Of a stretch of 64,000 nucleotides of DNA, positions 53,653 through 62,917 are shown one piece after another. Source of the DNA: JBPOFM01 sp051252455 (lineage in GTDB: Bacteria; Bacteroidota; Bacteroidia; Flavobacteriales; Flavobacteriaceae). Positions within the stretch are counted from its first letter, which is position 1. Each line of letters opens with the position of its first letter. Position numbers and translations under genes: made by a program. The notes below the pieces were generated by a model. It was not told the origin of the DNA, ran no database searches, and was given only the letters and a program-made list of their open reading frames with translations. The stretch spans positions 62,001-126,000 of the forward strand of contig JBPOFM010000006.1 in the NCBI GenBank assembly GCA_051252455.1, read 5' to 3'.

Positions 53653-54153
53653 TTAAGACAACGAATTGATAGCTGCTCCGTAATTTGGCTCGTCCACTAT
53701 TTCTGGCACTTGTTCAGTATGTAAAATCACGCCGTCTTTATCAATGACGACAATACATCTTGAATGAAGTGCCTCTAATGGTCCATTAGTGAAATCTAAA
53801 CCATATGTTTTGCCAAAACTACCATTTTTGAAATCTGAAAGGCTGACAACATTTTCCAGTCCTTCAGCACCACAAAATCTTGAAAACGCAAAAGGTAAAT
53901 CGTGGGAAATACAAAGTACTGTTGTGTTTTCTAGTTCACTCGCTTGTTTGTTGAATTTTCTAACGGAAGTTGCGCAAGTTCCAGTATCGACACTGGGGAA
54001 AATATTTAAGACAAGATTCTGCCCTTGATAATCTGCGAGCGTTTTAGTTGATAGATCTGTTGCAGTGAGTTTAAAATCTGGAGCTATGTCGCCTTTGTTT
54101 GGCAATGAACCAGATGTGTTGAATTTTTCTCCTTTAAGTGTAACGGTTGACAT
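53653..54153 (-). CDS. tpx: Thiol peroxidase
   Basis: Atypical 2-Cys peroxiredoxin Tpx, 166 residues. Peroxidatic Cys60 lies in SVDTGTCATSVRKFN and the resolving Cys is in SRFCGAEGL. It removes hydroperoxides with thioredoxin as reductant. N-terminal KGEKFNTSGSLPNKGDIAPD is typical of the family. Divergent from the flavodoxin-fold gene across a 155-base gap and followed by dgkA. Confidence 0.95.
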   Translation of the reverse strand: MSTVTLKGEKFNTSGSLPNKGDIAPDFKLTATDLSTKTLADYQGQNLVLNIFPSVDTGTCATSVRKFNKQASELENTTVLCISHDLPFAFSRFCGAEGLENVVSLSDFKNGSFGKTYGLDFTNGPLEALHSRCIVVIDKDGVILHTEQVPEIVDEPNYGAAINSLS

Positions 54154-54264
54154 AGTATTGGTTTTTTGTGAATGTTAAAATTAAACATATTTTATAGGGA
54201 ACATATTAAAAAAACCATAATATTTGAGAAAAATTTATCTATAAGATATTGGAAACATTTTGAG

Positions 54265-54272
54265 TATGTTTG
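54265..54272 (+). promoter_or_regulatory. -7 box before the flavodoxin-fold gene
   Basis: TATGTTTG matches TAnnTTTG. It lies 37 bases before ATG 54309 and overlaps the farther in-frame start at 54270, so it supports the shorter protein. A matching TTG 19 bases upstream is not present. Confidence 0.45.
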
Positions 54273-54308
54273 TTGTATGTTGTAACTTTAAAAAAAAATA
54301 GTATAATC

Positions 54309-55019
54309 ATGGGTAAACCTGACTTTTCCAACCTCAAAGCAATGTATATTAATTGTACCTTAAAGAAATGGCCAAGAAAAAGCCACACACAAGGACTGAT
54401 AGATGTTTCAATCAACATAATGAAACATGAAGGTGTTAAGGTAGATCAAATTCGATTTGTCGACGAAGAAATTCCGTTCGGTGTTTTTCCGGATATGACT
54501 GAATATGGTTATAAAACTGACGACTGGCCCAAATTATTTGAACGTATTTTTGATGCTGACATTCTTATAATTGGAACACCTATTTGGTTAGGTGAGCGGT
54601 CATCAATCGCTTCAAAATTAATTGAACGACTCTATGCTATGAGTGGCAAACGAAATGAGAAAGGCCAATATTTATTTTATAGTAAAGTTGGTGGCTGTAT
54701 TGTGACAGGGAATGAAGATGGCGTTAAGAATTGCGCAAAAGGGATGTTGTACGCGCTTCAGCATATAGGTTATTCCATTCCTCCGCAGGCAGATTGTGGT
54801 TGGATCGGTGAAGTGGGGCCTGGTCCAAGTTATCTTGATGAAGAATCAGATGCCAAAAACAACGATTTCACCAATCGAAATACAACCTTCATGACCTATA
54901 ATTTGATGCATCTGGGAAAAATTCTAAAAGAAAATGGAGGTTATCCCTCTTACGGAAATTCTAAAGATGATTGGGACAATGGCAGTCGTTGGAGTTTTGA
55001 AAATCCAGAATATCGTTAA
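54309..55019 (+). CDS. Flavodoxin-fold NAD(P)H-dependent reductase
   Basis: A 236-residue FMN-reductase-like flavoprotein. MYINCTLKKWPRKSHTQGL places the FMN phosphate loop after the first strand, and DADILIIGTPIWLGERSS is the isoalloxazine-binding loop typical of NADPH-dependent FMN reductases. Start chosen at ATG 54309 because the upstream in-frame start falls inside a predicted -7 box. The tail is long and hydrophilic (SYGNSKDDWDNGSRWSF). Substrate unknown; redox housekeeping is likely. Confidence 0.82.
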   Translation: MGKPDFSNLKAMYINCTLKKWPRKSHTQGLIDVSINIMKHEGVKVDQIRFVDEEIPFGVFPDMTEYGYKTDDWPKLFERIFDADILIIGTPIWLGERSSIASKLIERLYAMSGKRNEKGQYLFYSKVGGCIVTGNEDGVKNCAKGMLYALQHIGYSIPPQADCGWIGEVGPGPSYLDEESDAKNNDFTNRNTTFMTYNLMHLGKILKENGGYPSYGNSKDDWDNGSRWSFENPEYR

Positions 55020-55079
55020 AGATGATCTCCGGTGTGACGATAAATTATAGTATTATTGTGAACTAATTAAAACACACGA

Positions 55080-56204
55080 TTGAAGTCAATTGATCTATTT
55101 TCTGGCTGTGGAGGCATGACACTTGGCTTCAGCAATGCAGGTTTTTCTTCCATTTTAGCTTCTGATATTGATGAAAACTGCGAAAAAACATTTGCTACCA
55201 ATTTTCCTGAAATTCCATTTTTATGCGGCGATCTATCTGATTTCAAAAAAACGGATTTTGACATCCATATAAAGGATCATCAAATCGATATCATAATTGG
55301 TGGGCCACCTTGCCAAGGTTTCAGTCTTGCAAACAAACGACGTAATAAAGTGTCAAATGATCCAAGAAACCGATTGTTTTACGAATTTGTAAAAACGATC
55401 AATTGGTACAATCCGAAGGCATTTGTTATGGAAAACGTCAAAGGTTTGTTGTCCATGCAATCAGGAAAAGTCGTTGAACAGATCTTAAAGGAGTTTGAAT
55501 CTTCAGGGCCATATGGTTACGATGTCGAATATAAAATCCTAAAGGCTTCAGATTATGGCGTGCCGCAATCAAGAGAACGTGTGATTGTTATTGGAGTTAG
55601 AAAAGATTTAGGATTACGTCCTGAATTTCCTGAAAAAACGATCGAGAAAGAAGTTACCGTGGCTGAAGCCATTTCAGATTTACCACAAATTCAAGCTGGT
55701 GAAGGTGATGAAAAAATGACCTATCCAAAAAAACCACAAAGTGAATATCAAATTTTAATGAGAAAAAATTCCAATTTGGTTTACAATCATGTCGCTATGA
55801 AGCATACTAAACGAGTTATCGAGCGTTTTGAAGCGATTCAACCTGGTAAAAACTTATTAGATGTATGGGAAACTCATGGTGCTGTACAACGCGGCAACCC
55901 TTCAGAAAAATCGAAGATAAAATTCAGTCAGAATAATTTAAGATTAATTGCTGACAAGCCTGCGCCAACCATAGCTGCATCATTTCAAAGTAATTTTATC
56001 CACCCATCACTGCACAGAAATTTCACCGCGAGAGAAGGAGCGAGGCTGCAATCATTTCCTGACGATTTTATTTTTGAAGGAATGCGCACCAAAATGAGCT
56101 GGGAAAAGGGGTTGAGTCAATACCAACAAATTGGAAATGCGGTTCCGCCTTTAATGGCTTATGAAATCGCAAAAACCTTAAAGAAATTGTTGGAACGTGT
56201 ATAA
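55080..56204 (+). CDS. DNA (cytosine-5-)-methyltransferase
   Basis: C5 methyltransferase of 374 residues with all main motifs in order: I (DLFSGCGGMTLGF), IV with catalytic Cys78 (GGPPCQGFS), VI (ENVKGLL), VIII (QSRERVIVIG) and X (QIGNAVPPLMA). The start is TTG 55080: a stop codon lies four codons upstream in frame and MKSIDLFSG is the natural beginning. No restriction endonuclease or Vsr gene is next to it; the flanking genes are a flavoprotein and pheT. It is therefore a solitary methyltransferase, or its partner lies elsewhere. Target sequence cannot be read from the protein. Confidence 0.93.
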   Translation: MKSIDLFSGCGGMTLGFSNAGFSSILASDIDENCEKTFATNFPEIPFLCGDLSDFKKTDFDIHIKDHQIDIIIGGPPCQGFSLANKRRNKVSNDPRNRLFYEFVKTINWYNPKAFVMENVKGLLSMQSGKVVEQILKEFESSGPYGYDVEYKILKASDYGVPQSRERVIVIGVRKDLGLRPEFPEKTIEKEVTVAEAISDLPQIQAGEGDEKMTYPKKPQSEYQILMRKNSNLVYNHVAMKHTKRVIERFEAIQPGKNLLDVWETHGAVQRGNPSEKSKIKFSQNNLRLIADKPAPTIAASFQSNFIHPSLHRNFTAREGARLQSFPDDFIFEGMRTKMSWEKGLSQYQQIGNAVPPLMAYEIAKTLKKLLERV

Positions 56205-56220
56205 CATTCAAATTACGTCG

Positions 56221-58647
56221 CTATCGTAACTCTGCACCCAATTCCTTTTCAAAATTAGCCTGTAGCTTACCCATAATCTTATCAATCTGCTTATCGGTCA
56301 ACGTGCTGTTCTCATCTTGAAGAATAAAGCTAACCGCATAACTCTTTTTGCCATCAGGTAGGTTCTTCCCTTGGTAGACATCAAATAAATCAACGTCTTT
56401 TAAGAGATGTTTTTCTGTTTGCATAGCAATGGTATCAATTTGCTCGAAACTGACCCCGTCATCCAGTAATAAGGCAAAATCACGTCTAACTTCAGGATAT
56501 TTTGGGATGTCTTTAAACTTAATACTATTGTTTTTAGCCATCGTCAAAACAGCATCCCAATTAAAATCAGCGAACAAAACTTCTTGTGAAATACCGAAAT
56601 GTTTCAATACTTTCTTATTTATAAGGCCAAATTCAACTAAAGTCGTTTTTCCCATCGATAAGCCCAATCCTTCACTAAATACGTCGTTCTGAAATGGTGC
56701 GGCTTTAAAACGTGAAATTCCTAAACGTTCCAAAATGGTTGTCACAATTCCTTTAAGATGGAAAAAATCACTGGTTTGTGCTGTTGAATTCCAACGTTCA
56801 CTATTTTTGTTTCCGGTGAGGAAGATTGATAGATGCTTTTGCTCTTCACGTTTACCATTGTAATCGTGATAGGTTTTTCCAAACTCAAATAATTTTAAGT
56901 TAGCACGTCGTCTATTGATGTTGCGAGAAACAGCCTCCATACCAGAGAACAATAAACTTTGACGCATCACACTCAAGTCATTGCTCAAAGGATTTAACAT
57001 GGTCACATTATGCTCTTCTTTCAATTGTTCACTTAATTCAATATAATTCGCATTCGTCAATGAATTGGACAAAATTTCAAAAAAGCCTTGTGCAGCCAAT
57101 TGATTGCCTACAACATTCTGAAGTTTATAATCTTCAAATTTTGAAGTATTGGAAATACTTGCATTTAATTTTTCTGTGGTGACGATGTTGTTGTAGCCAT
57201 ACACACGAAGAATTTCTTCAATCACATCGGCCTCGCGAAGCACGTCGTTTCTAAAGGCAGGAACTGTTAATCCCAATCCAGTTTCGGTGACGTTATTTAT
57301 TTTAATATCAAGCGACATTAAAATCCGTTTGATGATATCACGTGGAATTTCTTCCCCAATTAATTTTGCAGCCTTTTCAAAACTCAATCGCACTGTGAAA
57401 TCCTCAATCTTTTTAGGATAAATATCAACAATATCACTTGAAATTTTTCCGCCCGCAATTTCCTCAATTAATAATGCAGCACGTTTTAGGGCATATTCGG
57501 TGATATTTGGATCGATGCCACGTTCAAATCTGAAGGACGCATCTGTATTCATTCCGTGACGCTTCGCCGTTTTTCTAATACTTATCGGATTAAAATAAGC
57601 ACTTTCCAAAAAGATACTTGTAGTTTCCGTTGTCACACCAGATTCACTTCCGCCAAAAACTCCAGCGATGCACATGGGAATTTCACTATTACATATCATT
57701 AAATCTTCTTCGTGCAATTCACGCACCACGCCATCCAAGGTGGTGAATTTAGTGCCTTTTGGCAATGTTTTTACTATGACTTTGTTTCCAATGATTTTAG
57801 CCGCATCAAAGGCATGTAATGGCTGGCCGAGTTCGTGTAGCACATAGTTGGTGATGTCCACGACATTGTTTTTTGGCGTCAGTCCGATGGCTTTCAATCG
57901 ATTTTGAAGCCATGCTGGAGAATCGGTAACTCTTATATTTGAAATGGTCACACCGCAATATCTAGGTGCTAACGCCTTATCAACCACTTCGACATTCATT
58001 TTTAAGGATCTATTATCTACATGAAATGCACTCACTGAAGGTGTAATCAATTCAACATTCATTTCCTGTTGAATTAAACCAGCTTTAAGGTCGCGAGCAG
58101 TTCCAAAATGACTCATGGCGTCTGCTCTATTTGGTGTCAATCCAATTTCGAAAACTTGGTCATTTTCAACATTAAAAATCTCTGAAACCAAGGTCCCCAC
58201 TTTCAAATTGGCATCCATAACCAAGATACCATCGTGTGATTTGCCAAGACCAAGTTCGTCTTCTGCACATATCATCCCATGGCTTTCTTCACCCCTAATT
58301 TTTCCTTTTTTTATGACCCAAGCTTCACCTTCATCAGTATATAAAGTTGTGCCGATCCTTGCAACCGGAACTTTCTGTCCAGCTGCCACATTGGGTGCGC
58401 CACAAACAATTTGCAATGGTGTTCCAGTTCCAATATCTACGGTGGTTACTTTTAAACGGTCGGCATTTTCATGTTGAACACAAGTTAAAACTTCACCGAC
58501 AACAACACCTTCCAAACCGCCTTTGACAGATTGATAGGTGTGGATACCTTCAACTTCTAAACCTAGATCTGTGAGTAGTTCGCCCGTTTTTTCTGCAGTC
58601 CAATCAATATTGACGAACTGTTTTAACCAATTATAGGAAATTTTCAT
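56221..58647 (-). CDS. pheT: Phenylalanine--tRNA ligase beta subunit
   Basis: Beta subunit of phenylalanyl-tRNA synthetase, 808 residues, full length. It has an N-terminal tRNA-binding EMAP-like domain (about 40-150, including VVVGEVLTC), B3/B4 editing domain, B5 domain (about 405-475), catalytic-like core and C-terminal anticodon-binding ferredoxin-like domain (YPEVRRDFALLLDD onward). pheS is not adjacent. Its 3' end is 16 bases from that of the methyltransferase gene, tail to tail. Confidence 0.97.
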   Translation of the reverse strand: MKISYNWLKQFVNIDWTAEKTGELLTDLGLEVEGIHTYQSVKGGLEGVVVGEVLTCVQHENADRLKVTTVDIGTGTPLQIVCGAPNVAAGQKVPVARIGTTLYTDEGEAWVIKKGKIRGEESHGMICAEDELGLGKSHDGILVMDANLKVGTLVSEIFNVENDQVFEIGLTPNRADAMSHFGTARDLKAGLIQQEMNVELITPSVSAFHVDNRSLKMNVEVVDKALAPRYCGVTISNIRVTDSPAWLQNRLKAIGLTPKNNVVDITNYVLHELGQPLHAFDAAKIIGNKVIVKTLPKGTKFTTLDGVVRELHEEDLMICNSEIPMCIAGVFGGSESGVTTETTSIFLESAYFNPISIRKTAKRHGMNTDASFRFERGIDPNITEYALKRAALLIEEIAGGKISSDIVDIYPKKIEDFTVRLSFEKAAKLIGEEIPRDIIKRILMSLDIKINNVTETGLGLTVPAFRNDVLREADVIEEILRVYGYNNIVTTEKLNASISNTSKFEDYKLQNVVGNQLAAQGFFEILSNSLTNANYIELSEQLKEEHNVTMLNPLSNDLSVMRQSLLFSGMEAVSRNINRRRANLKLFEFGKTYHDYNGKREEQKHLSIFLTGNKNSERWNSTAQTSDFFHLKGIVTTILERLGISRFKAAPFQNDVFSEGLGLSMGKTTLVEFGLINKKVLKHFGISQEVLFADFNWDAVLTMAKNNSIKFKDIPKYPEVRRDFALLLDDGVSFEQIDTIAMQTEKHLLKDVDLFDVYQGKNLPDGKKSYAVSFILQDENSTLTDKQIDKIMGKLQANFEKELGAELR

Positions 58648-58767
58648 GCTTTAAATTAATTCAGGCGGTAAAGATAATAATCCTAAAGTCTAATAGAAAT
58701 GCTAAGTAATTTTATTTGTAAGTATTTTGTCATTAATTTCGGGCGTTCTATAGATAATTAGCCAATT

Positions 58768-59985
58768 ATGAGGTCCTTATTGATTTTATTGTCAGTCGTT
58801 TTTTTATCATCTTGTAAACCAGATAACCATGCGGCACCTATGGCGCAAGGTGTATGGCGTGGAGAACTGATGATTTCTGACACGGAAACGCTTCCATTTA
58901 ATTTTGAGATCACAGCAAAAAAAGGCATGAAGATTTTCAATGCAGATGAAATTATTTTGGTTGATGATATAGATTATAGAAATGATTCAATCTTCATAAA
59001 AATGCCCGTTTTTGAAGGTTATTTTGCGGTAAAAATGGTTGATTCGTTATTAGAAGGTAGCTTTATAAACGAAAGTTTAGATCGAGAACTTCCTTTTAAA
59101 GCAAGATATAATAAAAAAACACGTTTTGAAGAGCCCGCTCAGCCCGCAACATTTGACATAAGTGGGAATTGGGAGGCAGTATTCAGTCAAGGAATGAAAG
59201 GTGACGAATATGTAGCTAAAGGTATTTTTGAGCAGGAAGGAACGAAGGTAACAGGTACGTTTCGCACAGCTACAGGTGATTATAGATATCTAGAAGGCGT
59301 GATGGATGGCGATGAATTGAAGCTGTCAACTTTTGATGGCGCTCATGCATTTTTGTTTACTGCCACGGTTTCAAACAACGCCATGCAAGGCGTATTTTAC
59401 TCCGGAAATCATTTTAATGAGCCATTTATTGCCAAACGAAACGATAAATTCGAATTGCCCGATGAAACTAAATTGACGTCATTGAAAGAGGGTTACGAAA
59501 AAATTATATTCAAATTTCCTGATACGGAAGGAAACATGGTCTCACTGCAAGACGACCGTTTTAAGGATAAAGTAGTAGTTGTTCAAATTATGGGAACTTG
59601 GTGTCCAAATTGTTTGGATGAAAGCAAATTTTATTCAGAATATTACAAGGAAAATCAGAACAAAGACATCGAATTTGTTGCATTAGCATTTGAATATGCC
59701 AAAACCGAAGAGAAAGCGATGAATTCGATAAAACGAATGAAAGATGGTGTAGGCGTTAATTATCCGGTGTTACTGGCGCAATATGGAACATCCGATAAGG
59801 TAAAGGCTCATGAAAAATTACCTATGTTGAATCATGTGTTATCATATCCAACAAGCATTTTTATAGACAAAACAGGTAAAGTTAGAAAAATTCACACAGG
59901 TTTTAACGGTCCTGCGACTGGTGAAAAATATGTGGAGTTCAAGAAAGACTTTAAATCATTTCTTGATGAACTTCTTTCTGAATAA
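58768..59985 (+). CDS. TlpA-like thiol-disulfide lipoprotein
   Basis: A 405-residue lipoprotein (Cys16 in FLSSCKP). The first 240 residues are beta-rich without a named domain, and about residues 245-400 are a TlpA/ResA-type thioredoxin domain with WCPNC (Cys279 and Cys282) and cis-Pro in SYPTSIFIDKTG. It is expected to reduce disulfides in the periplasm, for instance in cytochrome maturation or oxidative defence. Tail to tail with miaE, 13 bases apart. Confidence 0.9.
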   Translation: MRSLLILLSVVFLSSCKPDNHAAPMAQGVWRGELMISDTETLPFNFEITAKKGMKIFNADEIILVDDIDYRNDSIFIKMPVFEGYFAVKMVDSLLEGSFINESLDRELPFKARYNKKTRFEEPAQPATFDISGNWEAVFSQGMKGDEYVAKGIFEQEGTKVTGTFRTATGDYRYLEGVMDGDELKLSTFDGAHAFLFTATVSNNAMQGVFYSGNHFNEPFIAKRNDKFELPDETKLTSLKEGYEKIIFKFPDTEGNMVSLQDDRFKDKVVVVQIMGTWCPNCLDESKFYSEYYKENQNKDIEFVALAFEYAKTEEKAMNSIKRMKDGVGVNYPVLLAQYGTSDKVKAHEKLPMLNHVLSYPTSIFIDKTGKVRKIHTGFNGPATGEKYVEFKKDFKSFLDELLSE

Positions 59986-59998
59986 AAAAGCAGAAAGG

Positions 59999-60580
59999 TT
60001 ATCCATGAATGCTTTCGGACTTACCGTAACTTTTGATTAATTCGCCTTCAAATTCAACGAGTTCTTTCCAGCGCTTATCGACATCAATATCTTTTCCGTA
60101 TTTGCGAGCAAATGTGATGAATGTGGTATAATGGCCAGCTTCGCTCACCATTAAGTCGTAATAGAATTTAGACAGTTCAGGATCATTAATTTCGTTGGAA
60201 AGCAATTTAAATCGTTCACAACTTCTAGCTTCAATCATGGCTGAAAACAAAAGGCGATCCACCATGCTTTGCAATCTTGTGCCACCTTTGTTCATGAATT
60301 TATATAGTTCATTTACGTAGCTGTCCTTGCGTTCGCGACCTAGTTTATATCCTCGTTTTTTGATGATCTCGTGTACCATTTCAAAATGTTCCAATTCTTC
60401 CTTTGCCAAAGCCAACAAATCGGTCACCAAATCTGGATATTCAGAATTTAAAGTAATAATGGTAATGGCATTGGTGGCTGCTTTTTGTTCACACCACGCA
60501 TGGTCCGTTAGGATTTCTTCGATGTTGGAAGCGACGATGGTTGCCCAACGAGGATCTGTTTCTAATTTTAGATGAAGCAT
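59999..60580 (-). CDS. miaE: tRNA-(ms2io6A37) hydroxylase
   Basis: MiaE-type di-iron monooxygenase, 193 residues, which hydroxylates the isopentenyl group of modified A37 in tRNAs reading U-starting codons. Helical, with the metal ligands in DHAWCEQKAA, KEELEHFEMV, EARSCERF and SEAGHYTTF. The tRNA-Ser(TGA) in this window is a plausible substrate class. A single gene, not in an operon. Confidence 0.92.
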   Translation of the reverse strand: MLHLKLETDPRWATIVASNIEEILTDHAWCEQKAATNAITIITLNSEYPDLVTDLLALAKEELEHFEMVHEIIKKRGYKLGRERKDSYVNELYKFMNKGGTRLQSMVDRLLFSAMIEARSCERFKLLSNEINDPELSKFYYDLMVSEAGHYTTFITFARKYGKDIDVDKRWKELVEFEGELIKSYGKSESIHG

Positions 60581-60733
60581 TTTTGATTCTTTTGGTAAAG
60601 ATACTTAAAGATTTATTCTCGCAAAGACGCAGAATCGCAAAGACCAATAAGATTTTGTGTATGCTGTTTTATGTGTAATTGACTGGGTTTAGGATTAACA
60701 AAGCCAAACTTCTTACCTCTGCGCGCCAAAATC

Positions 60734-62836
60734 CTAACTAATATAATTCCAGATATTCTTATACTTCGTTAATTGTCCATACGTATAGCGCAACACTTTA
60801 TTGTCATTATGGGACAGCGAAGGGTCTTTTTTCAGAACAGCTTGCGCATGATATCTAGCGTGCTGTAAAATATCCTTGTCTTTGATAATATCTGCAATTT
60901 TTAGGTTCAGGACACCACTTTGCTGTGTTCCCATCAGATCACCGGGGCCGCGCAGGCGCAAATCGACTTCGGCAATCTCAAAGCCATCATTCGTGCGAAC
61001 CATTGTTTGAAGTCTTGTTTTGCTGTCTTCACTCAATTTATGCCCAGTCATCAAAATACAATAGCTTTGTTCGGCGCCACGTCCGACACGACCTCGTAAT
61101 TGGTGTAATTGTGATAGACCGAAACGCTCTGCACTTTCAATAATCATTACAGAGGCATTTGGAACGTTTACCCCAACTTCAATAACCGTTGTAGCAACCA
61201 TGATTTGCGTTTTGCCTTTTACAAAACGTTCCATTTCGTAATCTTTGTCTGCCGCTTTCATTTGACCATGAACAATCGAAATTTGAAAATCAGGCATAGG
61301 GAATTCTCTTGAGATACTTTCGTAACCATCCATCAAATCTTTGTAATCCATTGTTTCTGATTCCTGGATCAATGGATAAACAATATAGATTTGTCTGCCT
61401 TTGGCAATTTCATCTCTAATAAATCGGAAGACTTTGAGTCTGTTTTTATCAAAACGATGCACTGTTTTTATGTCTTTTCTTCCGGGTGGTAATTCATCAA
61501 TTACGGACACATCCAAATCTCCATACACCGACATTGCCAAGGTTCTCGGAATTGGTGTGGCCGTCATGATTAAAACATGCGGAGGAGTAGTGTTCTTTTT
61601 CCATAATTTGCTTCTTTGGGCGACTCCAAATCGATGCTGTTCGTCAATCACAGCGAGCCCCAAATTCTTAAATTTCACCTTATCTTCGAGTAGGGCATGA
61701 GTGCCAATCAGGATGTCTAATTCGCCATTTTCTAGTGATTCATGAATTTTTCGTCTTTCTGAAGTATTGGTTGAGCCTATAAGTAGTTTTATTCTGATAT
61801 TCAGTTTATTACATAATTCAACTAAACCGTTGTAGTGTTGGACTGACAAAATAGCAGTCGGCGCCATCAAACAGGCTTGAAAACCGTTGTCAAGTGCGAT
61901 TAACATTGACATCAGCGCCACTATGGTCTTTCCAGAACCGACGTCTCCTTGTAATAATCGGTTCATTTGTGCATTGCTCCCCAAATCCGCTCTGATTTCT
62001 TTCAAAACCCGCTTTTGGGCGTTGGTCAATTTAAAGGGTAAGTGCTCCTTGAAAAATGTATTAAAATGATCGCCGACATGTTCGAAATTGAAGCCTTTAA
62101 TTTTTGATTTATGGATCAAATTTTTGATGATTAGTTGTAATTGAATGTAAAATAATTCTTCAAATTTTAATCGAAATTGAGCCTTCGCTAATAGCTCTTG
62201 GTTTTCCGGAAAATGAATGTTGAAAAGCGCCTTGCTTTTTGAAATTAATTTCAATTCTGAAATTAAATTTTCAGACAGTGTTTCTTCAAAACGCCCTTTC
62301 GTTTCCATAAACAATTGTTGCATGATTTTATTGACAACCCTGTTTGTGATTCCCTTATTCGATAACTTTTCGGTTGAAGGGTAGATAGGTTGCATGGCAG
62401 AACGAAGGTTCTTTTCGTGTTCTTCCTGTAGCTCCAAATCGGGATGAGGCATGTTAAAAACGCCATTAAACCAATTGATTTTGCCAAAAATCACATAGGG
62501 TTTGTGTAATTTGATGCTTTCACGAATCCATTTTTGCCCTCGGAACCAAACAAGTTCCATATAACCTGTATCGTCCTTAAATGTGGCGACAAGTCGTTTG
62601 CCTCTGCCTGAACCAACTTCCTTAAATCCTGTAATTTCGCCAATAACTTGAACATCAGCGCTGTTTTGTTGTAGCTCCTTGATTTTGTAATATCTCGTTT
62701 TGTCTATATAACGATTCGGAAAGAGGTTGATCAAATCTTGGTAAGTGTGAATACCAAGCTCACTTCGGAGCAAATCAGCACGATTAGGCCCGACACCTTT
62801 GAGATAATCGATAGGTGTTTGGAGATTGGTTTTCAT
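60734..62836 (-). CDS. recG: ATP-dependent DNA helicase RecG
   Basis: Replication-fork and recombination helicase, 700 residues. The N-terminal wedge OB-fold starts with LKGVGPNRADLL and VIGEITGF. Helicase motifs: Walker A GDVGSGKT, DEQHRFGVAQR (DExH motif), TATPIPRTLA, and motif VI QLRGRVGRG. Length and order fit the family. ATG 62836 gives the usual short start. Confidence 0.97.
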   Translation of the reverse strand: MKTNLQTPIDYLKGVGPNRADLLRSELGIHTYQDLINLFPNRYIDKTRYYKIKELQQNSADVQVIGEITGFKEVGSGRGKRLVATFKDDTGYMELVWFRGQKWIRESIKLHKPYVIFGKINWFNGVFNMPHPDLELQEEHEKNLRSAMQPIYPSTEKLSNKGITNRVVNKIMQQLFMETKGRFEETLSENLISELKLISKSKALFNIHFPENQELLAKAQFRLKFEELFYIQLQLIIKNLIHKSKIKGFNFEHVGDHFNTFFKEHLPFKLTNAQKRVLKEIRADLGSNAQMNRLLQGDVGSGKTIVALMSMLIALDNGFQACLMAPTAILSVQHYNGLVELCNKLNIRIKLLIGSTNTSERRKIHESLENGELDILIGTHALLEDKVKFKNLGLAVIDEQHRFGVAQRSKLWKKNTTPPHVLIMTATPIPRTLAMSVYGDLDVSVIDELPPGRKDIKTVHRFDKNRLKVFRFIRDEIAKGRQIYIVYPLIQESETMDYKDLMDGYESISREFPMPDFQISIVHGQMKAADKDYEMERFVKGKTQIMVATTVIEVGVNVPNASVMIIESAERFGLSQLHQLRGRVGRGAEQSYCILMTGHKLSEDSKTRLQTMVRTNDGFEIAEVDLRLRGPGDLMGTQQSGVLNLKIADIIKDKDILQHARYHAQAVLKKDPSLSHNDNKVLRYTYGQLTKYKNIWNYIS

Positions 62837-62917
62837 ATGGACGAATATAATTCTTATACTTCAAAGATGAAACCTGATTTTTTTCTTATTTTGGTCTAAT
62901 CAATCCTCGGCCTCGCT

